Positions 1-9,141 are shown, counted from the stretch's first letter. The stretch is DNA of 64,000 nt from Mycolicibacterium baixiangningiae (GCF_016313185.1 NZ_CP066218.1:2356001-2420000); one strand, 5' to 3'. The notes: a model not told the origin generated them from the sequence alone. A program made the numbers and translations.

Positions 1-1300
1 CGTCCTCTACATCGACATGCGTCTGGTCGAGGGCGCAAGCCTCAAGGACGTCCTTTCCGCCAACGGCCCACTCGATGCGAAACGGGCGGCGTCGATCATC
101 GCCCAGGTCGGGGCGGCGCTCGACGCCGCGCACGCCGACGGGCTGGTGCACCGCGACGTCAAACCCGAGAACGTCCTGCTCAACCCTGACGACTTCGCCT
201 ACCTCGTCGACTTCGGGATCGCCCACACCGGCGGGGACCCCGGCGTCACGTCGACCGGGATGATCGTCGGATCGTCGGCGTACATGGCACCGGAGAGGTT
301 CAGCGGCGTACCGGTCGGCCCGCCGGCCGACGTCTACTCGCTGACCTGCCTGCTCTACGAATGCCTCACCGCTAGACCGCCCTTCGAAGCCACCGACCTG
401 GGCCAGCTCATGAGCGCCCACATGTTCGCCCCGCCGCCACGGCCGAGCATCATGCGACGCGGGATCAGCCGCGCGTTCGACGACGTCATCGCCCGCGGGA
501 TGGCCAAGCAGCCGGGGGACAGGTTTCCCACGGCTGGTGAGCTGGCCAAGGCGGCGACCGCGGCGGCGATGGTGCCCGCCGCACCCGCCGGCGCGGTGAG
601 CGCGCCGCAGCCGGGCGGCACCCGGCAGTTCTCGTCGGTGTATCCGAACCCGGCGGCCACCGGTTTCACGCCGTACCCGCCGCCCGCGCCGCGGCCCGCG
701 GCCCGGCCCGTGGCCAAAGCGCCGGCCAAGAAGAACACCGCGCAGGTGGTGCTGATCGCCTCGATCATCGTGCTGTTCGGGGTGGCCGCCGTACTGGCCG
801 CCATCCTGGCCTTCGGCAACCAGGACACCGCGCCGACCGCCCGCACGACGTTGACGCCCACCACCGCGCCGTATGACGAGAGCGTCCCGACCACGACACG
901 CTCGACCACGCCGTCCACCACGACGACGCCTTCGACCACGACGACCACACCCTCTACCTCGTCGACCGCCCCGGTGGGTGTGTCCGGCGCCGACGGGCAG
1001 GGTTTCGTCGGCCATTACGCCCGCTGCGATTCGGGCGGCTCTCCGGCGGCGATGGTGCGCACCGCGCATTCGCTGGCGATCGTGTGCCGTAACGACGACG
1101 ACGGCTACTACTACCGCGGTGAGCGGCTCAGCGACGGCGCCACGATCCAGCTGGAGGACGCGACTCCGGCCGGCGGTGGCTACGACGTGGTGGATCCGTC
1201 CGGGGGATCCCGTTACGAAGTTCGGCCCGACCGGCTCACCATCGTGAGCAACGGCCGGGCCGATACTTCAGAACGCGTTCTGGAGTACTACGCGGGCTAG
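1..1300 (+). CDS. Ser/Thr protein kinase, membrane-anchored (5' end outside window)
   Basis: This is a Hanks-type Ser/Thr kinase that phosphorylates proteins at the cytoplasmic membrane. The reading frame is open to the window edge, so the N-lobe with the glycine loop and catalytic Lys is missing. Counting from the first visible Met (position 17), the catalytic HRD is at residues 45-47, DFG at 65-67 and APE at 91-93. A Pro/Ala-rich juxtamembrane linker follows, then one transmembrane helix (about 244-266), a Thr/Ser/Pro-rich stalk (about 274-320) and a small extracytoplasmic domain of roughly 100 residues. There are no PASTA repeats, so it is not PknB. The sensor domain is not one I can name. 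The 3' end overlaps the convergent next gene by 4 nt. Confidence 0.93.
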   Translation, partial: VLYIDMRLVEGASLKDVLSANGPLDAKRAASIIAQVGAALDAAHADGLVHRDVKPENVLLNPDDFAYLVDFGIAHTGGDPGVTSTGMIVGSSAYMAPERFSGVPVGPPADVYSLTCLLYECLTARPPFEATDLGQLMSAHMFAPPPRPSIMRRGISRAFDDVIARGMAKQPGDRFPTAGELAKAATAAAMVPAAPAGAVSAPQPGGTRQFSSVYPNPAATGFTPYPPPAPRPAARPVAKAPAKKNTAQVVLIASIIVLFGVAAVLAAILAFGNQDTAPTARTTLTPTTAPYDESVPTTTRSTTPSTTTTPSTTTTTPSTSSTAPVGVSGADGQGFVGHYARCDSGGSPAAMVRTAHSLAIVCRNDDDGYYYRGERLSDGATIQLEDATPAGGGYDVVDPSGGSRYEVRPDRLTIVSNGRADTSERVLEYYAG

Positions 1301-1974
1301 TTCTTCGCCGCGCGCTCCTGCTGACGCTTTTCCTTCTCCGTCTGCGCGAGATCTTCGATGCGATCGGCCTGCGACCGCTTGGCGGCAGCCGCACCGGCCT
1401 TGTCGGCGGCGTCGTCGAGTTTGGTCTGGGCGATCTTCTCGACGCTCTTCTCGGTCGCCTTGATCACGGCCTCTTCCTGACGCCGCGCGGTCTCGGCGGC
1501 CTTGACGCGCTGCGCAGCGACCTGATCGGCATGCTCCTTGGCGTCGGCGGCCCGCTTCTGCGCGTTCTGCGCGGCGTTCTGCTTACGCTCGGAGGCCGTC
1601 TGACGCGCCTCCTTGATCTCTCGCTGCCGGTCCTGCTCGGCCTGCTGCTGGTCGCGCGCGGCCTGCTCACGGGTGGACTCGAGATCCGCGTCGGCCGCCT
1701 CGCGGACCGTCTCCGCGGTTGCGTCGAGCTGAGCCGCTCGGCGCAGAGCCTCACTGCGCTCGATCAGCGCGGCGCCGCGCTGCTCGACCTCGGGCGCGCA
1801 GAGCGCGTTGCCCACTGCGAGGTCGAGCATGCCGAGCGAGCGCTCGTACATCAGCCGGGCCGGGGCCTCGTCATCGAGACGGGCGACAACCCGCTCCTCG
1901 ATCACCTGCAACGGGAACCGGGCGATCTGGTACTGGAATCGCAGTACCGCGAATGGGACGTCGGTGATCTTCAT
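1297..1974 (-). CDS. Alanine-rich coiled-coil protein (mycobacterial 'IF2 family' type)
   Basis: This 225-residue cytoplasmic protein has no signal peptide or membrane segment. The first 50 residues are mixed in composition. The rest is one long Ala/Glu/Gln/Lys/Arg helix with heptad character, so a coiled coil is expected. Mycobacterial proteins of this type are often labelled 'IF2 family translation initiation factor' because of composition alone; no GTPase motif is present, so I do not accept that function. It lies 18 nt downstream of a CsbD-like gene with a similar charged Ala-rich helix. The two are probably co-transcribed. Function unknown. Confidence 0.75.
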   Translation of the reverse strand: MKITDVPFAVLRFQYQIARFPLQVIEERVVARLDDEAPARLMYERSLGMLDLAVGNALCAPEVEQRGAALIERSEALRRAAQLDATAETVREAADADLESTREQAARDQQQAEQDRQREIKEARQTASERKQNAAQNAQKRAADAKEHADQVAAQRVKAAETARRQEEAVIKATEKSVEKIAQTKLDDAADKAGAAAAKRSQADRIEDLAQTEKEKRQQERAAKN

Positions 1975-1992
1975 CGATTACTCCTGGATCTT

Positions 1993-2559
1993 CTATCGCT
2001 GGTCGGGGATGTCGGCGTCGGCGGCCAGTTCATCGGCCTCCCGACGGATGCGCTCGGCTTCCGCCTTCGCACTCGCGGCGGTCTGGATGGCGTCACTACG
2101 CTCGGAGACGGCCTCGGCGACCTCCGCGGCAGCGTCCACCTTCTCCGCGCTCGCCTCGGCTTCGGCCTGCTCGACGCGGCGCTGGGCTTCGACCTCCGCC
2201 TGCGAGGCGTCGCGAGCCGCGCGTTGCGCCGCGGCCTGCTCGGCCTGGCGCTTCTGCGCGGCCTGATCCGCGCGTGCCTCGCTCTCGGCGGCCGCGGTCT
2301 CGGCGTTCACGGCGATGCGCTCCTGTGCACCCTCGCGCCTCGCCTCGGCGACCTCCTGGCGCGCCTGCTCGGCCTCGGCGTCGGCGACTGCCTCTACCGC
2401 GTTGGCTTCTTTGCGCTCCTTGGCCTGTGTCTGGTCCAGCTGGCCCTCGGCAGTCAGCGAATCGTTGCCGGTCACGGCGCCGACGACTTCTTTCGCCTTG
2501 CCCTTGACCGAGTCGATGAGACCCTTGCGAGCCTGGTCGGCCTTGTTGTTCTCAGTCAT
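1993..2559 (-). CDS. CsbD-like N-terminus with long coiled-coil tail
   Basis: The first ~60 residues of this 188-residue protein match the CsbD general-stress family, with a 'KGKAKEVVGAVTGND' type segment near residues 19-33 and a short repeat of Gly/Lys-rich helix. The remaining two thirds are a continuous Ala/Glu/Gln/Arg helix not found in ordinary CsbD proteins of 60-70 residues. CsbD genes are commonly stress-induced, but their molecular role is unknown. It is the upstream partner of the coiled-coil gene that follows 18 nt later and starts at the ATG facing a divergent 200-nt intergenic region. Confidence 0.75.
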   Translation of the reverse strand: MTENNKADQARKGLIDSVKGKAKEVVGAVTGNDSLTAEGQLDQTQAKERKEANAVEAVADAEAEQARQEVAEARREGAQERIAVNAETAAAESEARADQAAQKRQAEQAAAQRAARDASQAEVEAQRRVEQAEAEASAEKVDAAAEVAEAVSERSDAIQTAASAKAEAERIRREADELAADADIPDQR

Positions 2560-2681
2560 CTAGTCCCCTCAGTAGGTATCGGGGGCAGCATTCCCGGCTC
2601 AAGGCCGATCAACACGTCAGTGTGGCCTGGACCACTTTCCGAATCCGAGCGACTGCGCGGCGCGTGAACAGAACAGCGCGA

Positions 2682-2708
2682 TTGAGAAATTGCAAAGCGG
2701 GGTAAGAT
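2682..2708 (+). promoter_or_regulatory. Possible promoter for the 97-residue protein gene
   Basis: A TTGAGA element at 2682-2687 and a TAAGAT element at 2703-2708 resemble -35 and -10 boxes. Their 15-nt spacing is shorter than the usual 16-18, so the call is weak. It lies about 55 nt upstream of the start at 2763, in a locally AT-richer stretch. Confidence 0.3.
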
Positions 2709-2762
2709 GGGGGACGAAGCTGTGAACAGCCTAAACAGCTTGGCGTGCGGAGGACAGCGAAC

Positions 2763-3056
2763 ATGTATACCAATGAATTTCCTGAGGAAACCCTTCGAAA
2801 CAACTTTGAATTCTGGTTGTGTGAAGCGATCCGCACCGGTGCTCGCAGCGCGCATCTGCAGCCCCTCACGCCGCTGACCGCACAGACCTGGCAGGCGATC
2901 GACGAGGTGGCCGACGCCGCTGCCGCGGTGGGAGGCCAGTCCGCGCACGTCGCGCGCCTGCAGAATGTGGTGCTCGCCGCCCGCGATCAGTTCGCTCATC
3001 AGCTCGACGGCACCCACCGTGCACCCCAGCCGCTCCTCGGCCGGGTGGCCAGCTAG
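2763..3056 (+). CDS. Small conserved-looking protein, function unknown
   Basis: A 97-residue cytoplasmic protein without recognisable motif, signal peptide or membrane helix. The ATG at 2763 is preferred because a good ribosome site, GGAGGA at 2749-2754, lies 8 nt before it; the in-frame GTG at 2745 would place that site inside the gene. The N-terminal half contains aromatic and acidic residues and the C-terminal half an Ala/Val-rich amphipathic helix. It stands alone between the divergent CsbD gene and a secreted-protein gene. I do not recognise the family. Confidence 0.65.
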   Translation: MYTNEFPEETLRNNFEFWLCEAIRTGARSAHLQPLTPLTAQTWQAIDEVADAAAAVGGQSAHVARLQNVVLAARDQFAHQLDGTHRAPQPLLGRVAS

Positions 3057-3258
3057 CCCGCGCCCTGCGCTAAACAACGGGTGACGGCGACGATGAGCCG
3101 TCCCCTTTGTAGACGCCTGCGTCAGCACCTTCCGGCAAACCGTCTCGGGTCGATCACGAAGCCGTTGCGGTTCCCTCGCTGATACGGCTGGCATTACCCA
3201 TGGGTCACTACTGTCACAGTGGTATCTCGCCGCGTGCGACGGGCCCGAAAGGTGTGAC

Positions 3259-4575
3259 ATGCCGGCCATTCGACGACTGGCGGCGCTGACCGTGGCGTCG
3301 ACGACCGCGGTGTCGCTGGTCCTGTCGATCGTGACCAGCCCTCCCGCCGCCGCAGATCCGTGTTCTGCTCCGGTCGCGGCGCCGTCGGCGCGTGGCGCGA
3401 ATCCCGGCATCGCGTCGCCGAAGTTCCCCGTCCTGCACGTGCCGATCGGCCGCAAACCGGCGCCGCAGACCACCGCTGCGGAGGCCGCGCAGTCCGACGC
3501 CGCCGTCGCACCCGAAACCGCGGCGAGGGCGGCGGCCGCTCCCGCAGCGTCCGGCGCGAGCGTCGTCGACACGATCGTCGGCCCGGACTCCGACTCGTAC
3601 AAGCGGTTCGGCATCTCCGGTGCCGACCTCGGCATCCTCTGGGACAACGGGCATTCCGGCGCGCAGCGCCAGGTCCTGATCGCGTTCGGCGACACGTTCG
3701 GCAACTGCACCCTGCCCGACCAGGAATGGCGGAAGAACACCCTGTTCCGCAGTTCGACCAAGGCACCGTCGAACGGGCTCGACGTCGCGAGCCCCGTACC
3801 CGGCGACCGGTTCGGCGGTTCGCCGGCCACCGCCGACCGGCCGAACTTCTCACGCCAGGTGATCCAGAGCCTCAAACTGGCGGCCACGGAGGTCACCGTC
3901 ATCCCCACCGCCGGAATCTCCGTCGGCACAAGGCAGTACGTCAACTTCATGTCGGTCAGCCAGTGGGGCGCGCCGGGGCAGTGGTCCACGAACTTCTCGG
4001 CCGTGGCGGTGTCCGACGACAACGGCGAGACGTGGACCGTGCCGCGCACCAGCATCCGCCCCAGTTGGTTCAACACCGTACCGGGCGTGCAGTTCGTGTG
4101 GGGTGACCAGAACTTCCAGATGGGCGCCTACCTACGCCACAACGGTTACGTCTACGCCTACGGGACCGGCGCCGGGCGCGGCGGCATGCCGTTCCTGTCC
4201 CGCGTCAGCGAGAGCGCGGTCGCCGACAAATCCGCCTACGAGTACTACACGCCGTTCGGCTGGCTGAAGGGCTTCCCATTCCTCGCCATCCAGGTGGTGT
4301 GGGCCCCGGGCAGTGAGATGTCGGTGGCGTGGAACGACTACGTGAAGAAATTCGTGATGCTGTACACCAACACGGCGAGCAACGTCGTGATGCGGACCGC
4401 CGACAAGCCCGAGGGCCCGTGGAGTTCAGCCAAGACGATCGCGACCTCGGCTGCGGTGCCCGGCGGCATCTACGCCCCCTATATCCACCCGTGGTCGACG
4501 GGCAGTGACTTGTACTTCACGCTGTCGCGCTGGTCGGACTACAGCACGCTGCTCATGCACACCTCGCTGGGTTAG
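3259..4575 (+). CDS. Secreted DUF4185-domain protein
   Basis: A 438-residue exported protein. Residues 1-33 form a Sec signal peptide (Arg-containing N-region, hydrophobic core, Ala-x-Ala before Asp). A low-complexity Ala/Pro/Thr linker of about 80 residues follows. The rest resembles DUF4185, with a 'GISGADLGI' segment and the 'FGDTFG' motif near residues 150-155 followed by repeating Trp/Tyr/Gly-rich beta segments. The family is thought to adopt a beta-propeller like glycoside hydrolase-type folds; mycobacterial members act at the cell envelope and some cleave mycobacterial arabinan/galactan-type glycans, but this member's activity cannot be deduced. It overlaps the convergent next gene by 4 nt. 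Confidence 0.82.
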   Translation: MPAIRRLAALTVASTTAVSLVLSIVTSPPAAADPCSAPVAAPSARGANPGIASPKFPVLHVPIGRKPAPQTTAAEAAQSDAAVAPETAARAAAAPAASGASVVDTIVGPDSDSYKRFGISGADLGILWDNGHSGAQRQVLIAFGDTFGNCTLPDQEWRKNTLFRSSTKAPSNGLDVASPVPGDRFGGSPATADRPNFSRQVIQSLKLAATEVTVIPTAGISVGTRQYVNFMSVSQWGAPGQWSTNFSAVAVSDDNGETWTVPRTSIRPSWFNTVPGVQFVWGDQNFQMGAYLRHNGYVYAYGTGAGRGGMPFLSRVSESAVADKSAYEYYTPFGWLKGFPFLAIQVVWAPGSEMSVAWNDYVKKFVMLYTNTASNVVMRTADKPEGPWSSAKTIATSAAVPGGIYAPYIHPWSTGSDLYFTLSRWSDYSTLLMHTSLG

Positions 4576-4925
4576 ACGTGCACGTCCCGCACACCGACCG
4601 CGTTGCGCAGCCCTGAGCAGTTGTAACAGCCAACGCAGCCAACACAATTCGAGCAGTTCGCGCAGCCGATACATGCCAGGCACCTGGTGCACGCGAAGCA
4701 GCCCACACATGCCAGGCACGCGCTCATCGCGAACGACAATGCGACGAGGGCACTTCCGGCGATCGCTGCACTGTTGACGGTGGCCATCGAGCCGGTCACC
4801 CCGGCACTGTTCACGGTGCCCATCGAGCCCGACACGCCGGCGCTGGTCACCGTGGCCAACGAACCGGCCACTCCCGCGCTGGACCGCGTCGCCTTCGACC
4901 TGACCACACCCCGCGACCGCTTCAT
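4572..4925 (-). CDS. Cys-triplet repeat protein, (xxC)12
   Basis: This 117-residue protein has an unusual two-part sequence. Residues 15-55 carry three tandem 12-residue units of the form S-x-A/G-T-V-x-S-A-x-x-x-G. Residues 70-103 contain twelve Cys with exactly three residues between successive ones (70, 73, 76 ... 103); the residue before each Cys is nearly always Ala, Gly or Asn. A short Gly/Val/Arg tail closes the protein. The moderately hydrophobic run at 55-68 could be a short membrane or export segment, but no clear signal peptide is present. Its ATG overlaps the stop of the upstream SDR gene (ATGA), so translation is probably coupled. Third-position GC is high throughout, which supports coding. 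I do not recognise the family; metal or cluster binding, a beta-helical fold and a modified-peptide precursor are all open. Confidence 0.72.
   Translation of the reverse strand: MKRSRGVVRSKATRSSAGVAGSLATVTSAGVSGSMGTVNSAGVTGSMATVNSAAIAGSALVALSFAMSACLACVGCFACTRCLACIGCANCSNCVGCVGCYNCSGLRNAVGVRDVHV
4617..4720 (-). repeat. Twelve consecutive 9-bp units encoding x-x-Cys
   Basis: Twelve TGC/TGT codons recur every 9 nt on the minus strand, giving Cys70 to Cys103 of the encoded protein. The two intervening codons vary, so this is a conserved spacing rather than a recent DNA duplication. Confidence 0.85.
4768..4875. repeat. Three tandem 36-bp repeats inside the Cys-rich protein gene
   Basis: Units at 4768-4803, 4804-4839 and 4840-4875 all begin gcrctg (r = a or g) and share most positions; each encodes one 12-residue unit (Gly/Ser/Thr/Val/Ala-rich). 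The period is a multiple of three, so copy-number change would keep the frame. Confidence 0.8.
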
Positions 4926-5662
4926 CCCGCCGTCTTCCCGTTGTCCACCACGTACACCGCGCCGTGCACCGCCGCGGCGTCATCGCTGGCCAGGAACGCG
5001 ATGGTCTTGGCGACGTCGGCGACATCCATCATGCCCCGGGGTGCGGCGATGCGCATGATGAGGTTCCAGTCCGCCTCCTCCGGCGCGGCGAACTCCGTCG
5101 TCTGCGGGGTGACCATCCCGCCGGGGCAGACGGCGTTGACCCGCAACCGATCCGCGGTGAACTCGATGGCCAGCGCGCGGGTCAGCCCGACCAGGCCGTG
5201 CTTGGCGGCGCAGTAGCCCGCCGAGTACACCTCACCCTCGATACCCGCGATGGATGCCACGTTGACGATGCTGCCGCCGGAGGAGAGCAGATGCGGCAGC
5301 GCCGCGCGGCACAGGTAGAACGGGCCGTTGAGGTTGACCGCGAGATCCTGGTCCCAGTCCGTGTCGGACATCGTCGGCGTATGCCGCATCTGGTGGTAAC
5401 CGGCCACATTGGCCAGCACGTCGAGGCGGCCGAACTTCTCGACACAGTCGTCGACCGCCTGGCGGCAGGCCTGCGGTGAGATGATGTCGACGGAGGAGTA
5501 CGCGCCGCCGGGCACATCGGCGAACACCGACGCCATCCGCTCGGCATCGCGCGAGATGCCGAATACGGTGGCGCCGCGCTCGGCGAACAGCTTCGCCGTC
5601 GCCGCACCCAGTCCGGACGACGCGCCGGTCACCAAAGCCACCTTGCCGCTGAGCTGTGTCAT
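4922..5662 (-). CDS. Short-chain dehydrogenase/reductase (classical SDR)
   Basis: A 246-residue NAD(P)-dependent oxidoreductase. The cofactor motif TGASSGLG is at 12-19, an N-x-A-G-type motif at about 85-88, and the catalytic Ser137, Tyr150 and Lys154 (YCAAK) are all present. The start at 5662 (MTQLSGK) is chosen because an upstream extension reads only as non-conserved Pro/Arg-rich sequence in the ABC-transporter gene. It begins 13 nt after the double-ATPase gene and overlaps the Cys-rich gene by 4 nt, so it is the fifth gene of a six-gene operon. The substrate cannot be told from sequence; Pro-Gly-Gly after the active site does not discriminate. Confidence 0.9.
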   Translation of the reverse strand: MTQLSGKVALVTGASSGLGAATAKLFAERGATVFGISRDAERMASVFADVPGGAYSSVDIISPQACRQAVDDCVEKFGRLDVLANVAGYHQMRHTPTMSDTDWDQDLAVNLNGPFYLCRAALPHLLSSGGSIVNVASIAGIEGEVYSAGYCAAKHGLVGLTRALAIEFTADRLRVNAVCPGGMVTPQTTEFAAPEEADWNLIMRIAAPRGMMDVADVAKTIAFLASDDAAAVHGAVYVVDNGKTAG

Positions 5663-5675
5663 GGCAACGACTGTC

Positions 5676-7289
5676 TCACGCGGAGGTTCGGGGCCGGGCG
5701 GGCGGCACGGCCGCGAGCAGGTCCCTGGTGTAGGGCTGTTCGGGTGCGGCGAACAACTCGGCCGCCGGACGGTACTCGACCGCCACACCGTCGCGCATCA
5801 CCAGCACGTCGTGACTCATCCGCTGGATGACCGCGAGGTCGTGACCGATGAACAGATAGGTCAGCCCGAGATCACGCTGCAGGCGGGTGAGCAGGTCGAG
5901 CACCTTCGACTGCACCGAGACATCAAGCGAGGCAGTCGATTCGTCGAGGATCAGCAAATCCGGTTCGGTGGCCAGGGCGCGGGCGATGCTCACTCGCTGG
6001 CGCTGACCGCCGGAGAGTTCGTGCGGATAGCGCGAGGCGAATTCCGCGGGCAGGCCGACGAGGTCGAGCAGTTCGGCGACCCGCGCCCCCCGGCCGGCCC
6101 GACCGTCTGCCAGCTTGTGCACCGCCAGCGGTTCGCCGATCGCGGCGCCCACGCGCATCCGGGAGTTCAGCGAGGAGAACGGATCCTGGAACACCAGGCT
6201 GATCCGCCGCCGCAACTTCTTCTCGTCGGCGCCGCGAACCCCGAACACGTCGACGCCGTCGAGGGTCGCCGACCCGGCGTCCGGGCTCACCAGGCCGGTG
6301 AGCGCCGCGGCGACCGTCGACTTCCCGGAGCCGGACTCGCCGACCAGTCCGAGCGTGCTGCCGCGGCGAAGGCTGAATGAAAGATCCTGCACCGCATGCA
6401 CGGTCGACCGGCCGGTGGGGCCGGACACGTCGAATCGGACGTCGAGGCCCTCGACCTGCAGCAGTACCGGGGCGGCCGGATCGGCCGGCGGGGGACCGTC
6501 GCCGCCGACGAGTGGACGCGCCGCCAGCAGTTCCCGGGTGTACGCGTGCTGCGGACGGTCGAACACGTCGAGCACCGCCGCCTGCTCCACCGCGGCGCCG
6601 TTCTGGAGGACGGTGACATCATCGGCGACCTGCCCGATCACCCCGAGATCGTGGCTGATCCACACGACCGCGGTACCGAAGTCGCGCTGCAGATCCCGCA
6701 CCAACTCGATGATCTGCGCCTGCGTGGTGACGTCGAGCGCAGTGGTCGGTTCGTCGGCGATCACCAGTTCCGGATCGCACGCCAGCGCGATCGCGATCAT
6801 CACGCGCTGGCGCTGACCGCCCGACAACTGGTGCGGATAGGAGTCCAGCCGGCGCTGCGCCTCGGGCAGGCCGACCGCGGTGAGCAGTTCCAGGGCCCGT
6901 TCGCGCGCCTGTCGGCGCGTCATGTTCCTGTGCGCCTCGAGGGATTCGGTGATCTGGCGTTCCAGCGTCAGCAGCGGATTGAGCGACGTGCCGGGATCCT
7001 GGAACACGAAACCGATGCGCCCGCCGTGCACGGCGCGAAGGGTGCGGGCCGACGCGCCGACCAACTGTGTCGTCGACTGCCCACCGAGCAGGCTGGACCC
7101 ACTGACCGTCGCCCCCGGTGCGTCCAGCAGGCCCGTCGCGGCCAGCACGGTCATCGACTTCCCCGAGCCGGATTCACCGACGATGCCCAGCGTCTTCTCC
7201 CGTTCGACGGAGAACGAGATGCCGCGCACGATGTCGCGCCGGCCGATCCGCACCGCGAGATCGGCGACGTCGAGGACAGGTCCGCTCAT
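5676..7289 (-). CDS. Peptide/nickel-type ABC transporter, double ATP-binding protein (DppD-DppF fusion)
   Basis: This 537-residue cytoplasmic subunit contains two complete ABC ATPases that power import. Domain 1 has Walker A at 38-45, LSGGQ at 155-159 and Walker B at 175-180. Domain 2 has Walker A at 317-324, LSGGQ at 425-429 and Walker B at 445-450. Each is followed by the short 'P-x-H/Q-Y-T-R-x-L-L' segment typical of oligopeptide/dipeptide ATPases. Fusion of the D and F subunits is common in actinobacteria. The ATG at 7289 overlaps the stop of the upstream permease gene by 4 nt. It can serve peptides, nickel or metallophores; the family does not tell which. Confidence 0.95.
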   Translation of the reverse strand: MSGPVLDVADLAVRIGRRDIVRGISFSVEREKTLGIVGESGSGKSMTVLAATGLLDAPGATVSGSSLLGGQSTTQLVGASARTLRAVHGGRIGFVFQDPGTSLNPLLTLERQITESLEAHRNMTRRQARERALELLTAVGLPEAQRRLDSYPHQLSGGQRQRVMIAIALACDPELVIADEPTTALDVTTQAQIIELVRDLQRDFGTAVVWISHDLGVIGQVADDVTVLQNGAAVEQAAVLDVFDRPQHAYTRELLAARPLVGGDGPPPADPAAPVLLQVEGLDVRFDVSGPTGRSTVHAVQDLSFSLRRGSTLGLVGESGSGKSTVAAALTGLVSPDAGSATLDGVDVFGVRGADEKKLRRRISLVFQDPFSSLNSRMRVGAAIGEPLAVHKLADGRAGRGARVAELLDLVGLPAEFASRYPHELSGGQRQRVSIARALATEPDLLILDESTASLDVSVQSKVLDLLTRLQRDLGLTYLFIGHDLAVIQRMSHDVLVMRDGVAVEYRPAAELFAAPEQPYTRDLLAAVPPARPRTSA

Positions 7290-8176
7290 TGCTTTCTCCG
7301 CGCCTCGATCATGGTGCGCTGCTTGGGGTCCAGCACGTCGCGCAATCCGTCGCCGAGCAGGTTGAACGCCAGCACGATGACGAAGATCGCCGCCCCGGGG
7401 AACACCGCCATCCACCACGCGAGGGTGACGAAACCCTGGGAATCGAAGATCATCCGTCCCAGCGAGGGCTGCGGCGGCTGGATGCCGAGACCCAGGAACG
7501 ACAGCGCGGCCTCCGACAGGATCGCGAACGCCAGCGAGATCGAGGTCTGCACGATCAGCGGCCCCGAGATGTTGGGCAGCACATGGCGGGTGAGGATGTA
7601 GAAGTGGCCGGTGCCCATCGTGCGCGACACCGCCACATACGGTTCCACGCGCACCGACAGCGTGCTCGCCCGCGACACCCGGGCGAAGATCGGCGTGTAG
7701 ACGATGCCGATCGCCAGGATCGTCGTCGTCACCCCGGGCCCGAGGATCGCCACCACCGCCAGCGCGAGCAGCAGCACCGGGAACGCGAACATCACGTCGA
7801 CGATCCGCATGAACACGGTGTCGAGCCACCCGCCGCGGTACCCCGCGAGCACCCCGATCGTCACGCCGACCACGACCGCGAACGCCACACTGACGACGGC
7901 CACCCGCATGGACGCCTGGATCGCGACGAGCACGCGGGAGAACACGTCACGGCCGAGTTCGTCGGTGCCGAACCAGTGTGCGCCGCTGGGGGACTGCAGG
8001 GCGTTCGGCACATCGATGTCGTTGATGCCGTACGGGATCAACCAGTGGGCGAACAACGCGATCACGACGACCACGGTGAGGATCACCGCGCTGACGACCG
8101 TGACGGGGTTGCCGAGCAGCAGCCGCCACCCCGCAATTCGAGTCGCGGTTCCCGTCCCTTCGGCCGGGGCGGTCAT
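7286..8176 (-). CDS. Peptide-type ABC transporter permease (DppC-like)
   Basis: A 296-residue inner-membrane permease of the oligopeptide/dipeptide/nickel class. It has an N-terminal helix at about 28-50, the 'GTDELGRDVFSR' type OppC N-terminal signature near residues 69-80 and the cytoplasmic EAA loop around residues 205-225 that contacts the ATPase. About six membrane helices are expected. It pairs with the DppB-like permease encoded just upstream, which it overlaps by 4 nt, and its own stop overlaps the ATPase start by 4 nt. Confidence 0.94.
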   Translation of the reverse strand: MTAPAEGTGTATRIAGWRLLLGNPVTVVSAVILTVVVVIALFAHWLIPYGINDIDVPNALQSPSGAHWFGTDELGRDVFSRVLVAIQASMRVAVVSVAFAVVVGVTIGVLAGYRGGWLDTVFMRIVDVMFAFPVLLLALAVVAILGPGVTTTILAIGIVYTPIFARVSRASTLSVRVEPYVAVSRTMGTGHFYILTRHVLPNISGPLIVQTSISLAFAILSEAALSFLGLGIQPPQPSLGRMIFDSQGFVTLAWWMAVFPGAAIFVIVLAFNLLGDGLRDVLDPKQRTMIEARRKQ

Positions 8177-9141
8177 GACAGCCGGATCCGCGGGTCGACG
8201 ACCGCGTACAGCACGTCCACGATCAGGTTGATGAGCAGGAACAGCGCGGCCATCAACAGCACCGCGCCCTGGATGACGGGATAGTCACGGGCGGCGACGG
8301 CGTTGTAGACCAGTCTGCCCAGCCCCGGCCAGGCGAAGACGACCTCGACCACGATGACGCCGCCCAGGATCGTGGCGAGTTGGATGCCGGTGATGGTGAG
8401 CACCGGGATCAGCGCGTTGCGCACCGTGTGGCGCAGGGTGACCACCTTCGGCGGCAGCCCCTTGGACCGGGCGGTGCGCACGTATCCCATCGACGCCACC
8501 TCGAGCACCGCCGACCGGATATAGCGGGTCATGATCGCCGCCGCCACCAACCCCACGGTCAACCCGGGCAGGATGACGTGGCGCACCCATCCGGTCGGAT
8601 CGTCGAACAGCGGCCGGTACCCCGACGTCGGCAGCCATCCGAGTGTCGACGAGAAGAGCGCGATCAGCAGGATGCCCAGCCAGAAGTCCGGGACCGAGAC
8701 GCCGAATTGACTGGTGATCCGCACGATCGCATCGCTGGCGCGGCCCTCGCGCAGCGCCGCCCAGATCCCGGCGGGTACCGCGATGATCATGGCGAACACG
8801 ATGCCGACCAGACCGAGCGACACCGTCGCCGGCAATCGGTCGAGCAGGGTGGCGGTGACCGGGTCACCGTTGCGGAAGCTCACGCCGAGGTTCCCGGTCA
8901 GCGCGTTGCCCAGGTAACTGAAGAACTGCACGATCAGCGGGCGGTCCAGACCGCTGGCCGACCGCAGGGCCTCGTAGGCCTCCGGGGTGTAGCGGGTGCC
9001 CAGCGCGATACGGACCGGGTCGCCGGGCACCAATTGCACGAGCGCGAAGACCACGATCACCACACCGATCAGCACCACCAGCGAGTAGGCGACGCGGCGG
9101 GCGAGGAAGCGCGCGACGGGGTGGGACACCAGGGTGCTCAC
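8173..9141 (-). CDS. Peptide-type ABC transporter permease (DppB-like)
   Basis: A 322-residue integral membrane permease. The N-terminal helix (about 13-35) is followed by 'LVPGDPVRIALG', a hallmark of DppB/OppB proteins, and the EAA loop with 'ARSKGLPP' lies near residues 233-240. About six helices are expected. It forms the translocation channel with the DppC-like protein. It overlaps the preceding substrate-binding protein gene and the following permease gene by 4 nt each, indicating one transcript with coupled translation. Confidence 0.94.
   Translation of the reverse strand: MSTLVSHPVARFLARRVAYSLVVLIGVVIVVFALVQLVPGDPVRIALGTRYTPEAYEALRSASGLDRPLIVQFFSYLGNALTGNLGVSFRNGDPVTATLLDRLPATVSLGLVGIVFAMIIAVPAGIWAALREGRASDAIVRITSQFGVSVPDFWLGILLIALFSSTLGWLPTSGYRPLFDDPTGWVRHVILPGLTVGLVAAAIMTRYIRSAVLEVASMGYVRTARSKGLPPKVVTLRHTVRNALIPVLTITGIQLATILGGVIVVEVVFAWPGLGRLVYNAVAARDYPVIQGAVLLMAALFLLINLIVDVLYAVVDPRIRLS

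Noticed and set aside
1531..2667. A 378-codon frame on the + strand opposite the coiled-coil and CsbD genes
   Set aside because: It is the antisense shadow of two Ala/Glu-rich genes with strong codon bias; the minus-strand reading has the recognisable CsbD domain and GC3 pattern.
5409..6380. Long + strand frame opposite the SDR and ABC ATPase genes
   Set aside because: Antisense shadow; the minus-strand genes have complete family motifs.
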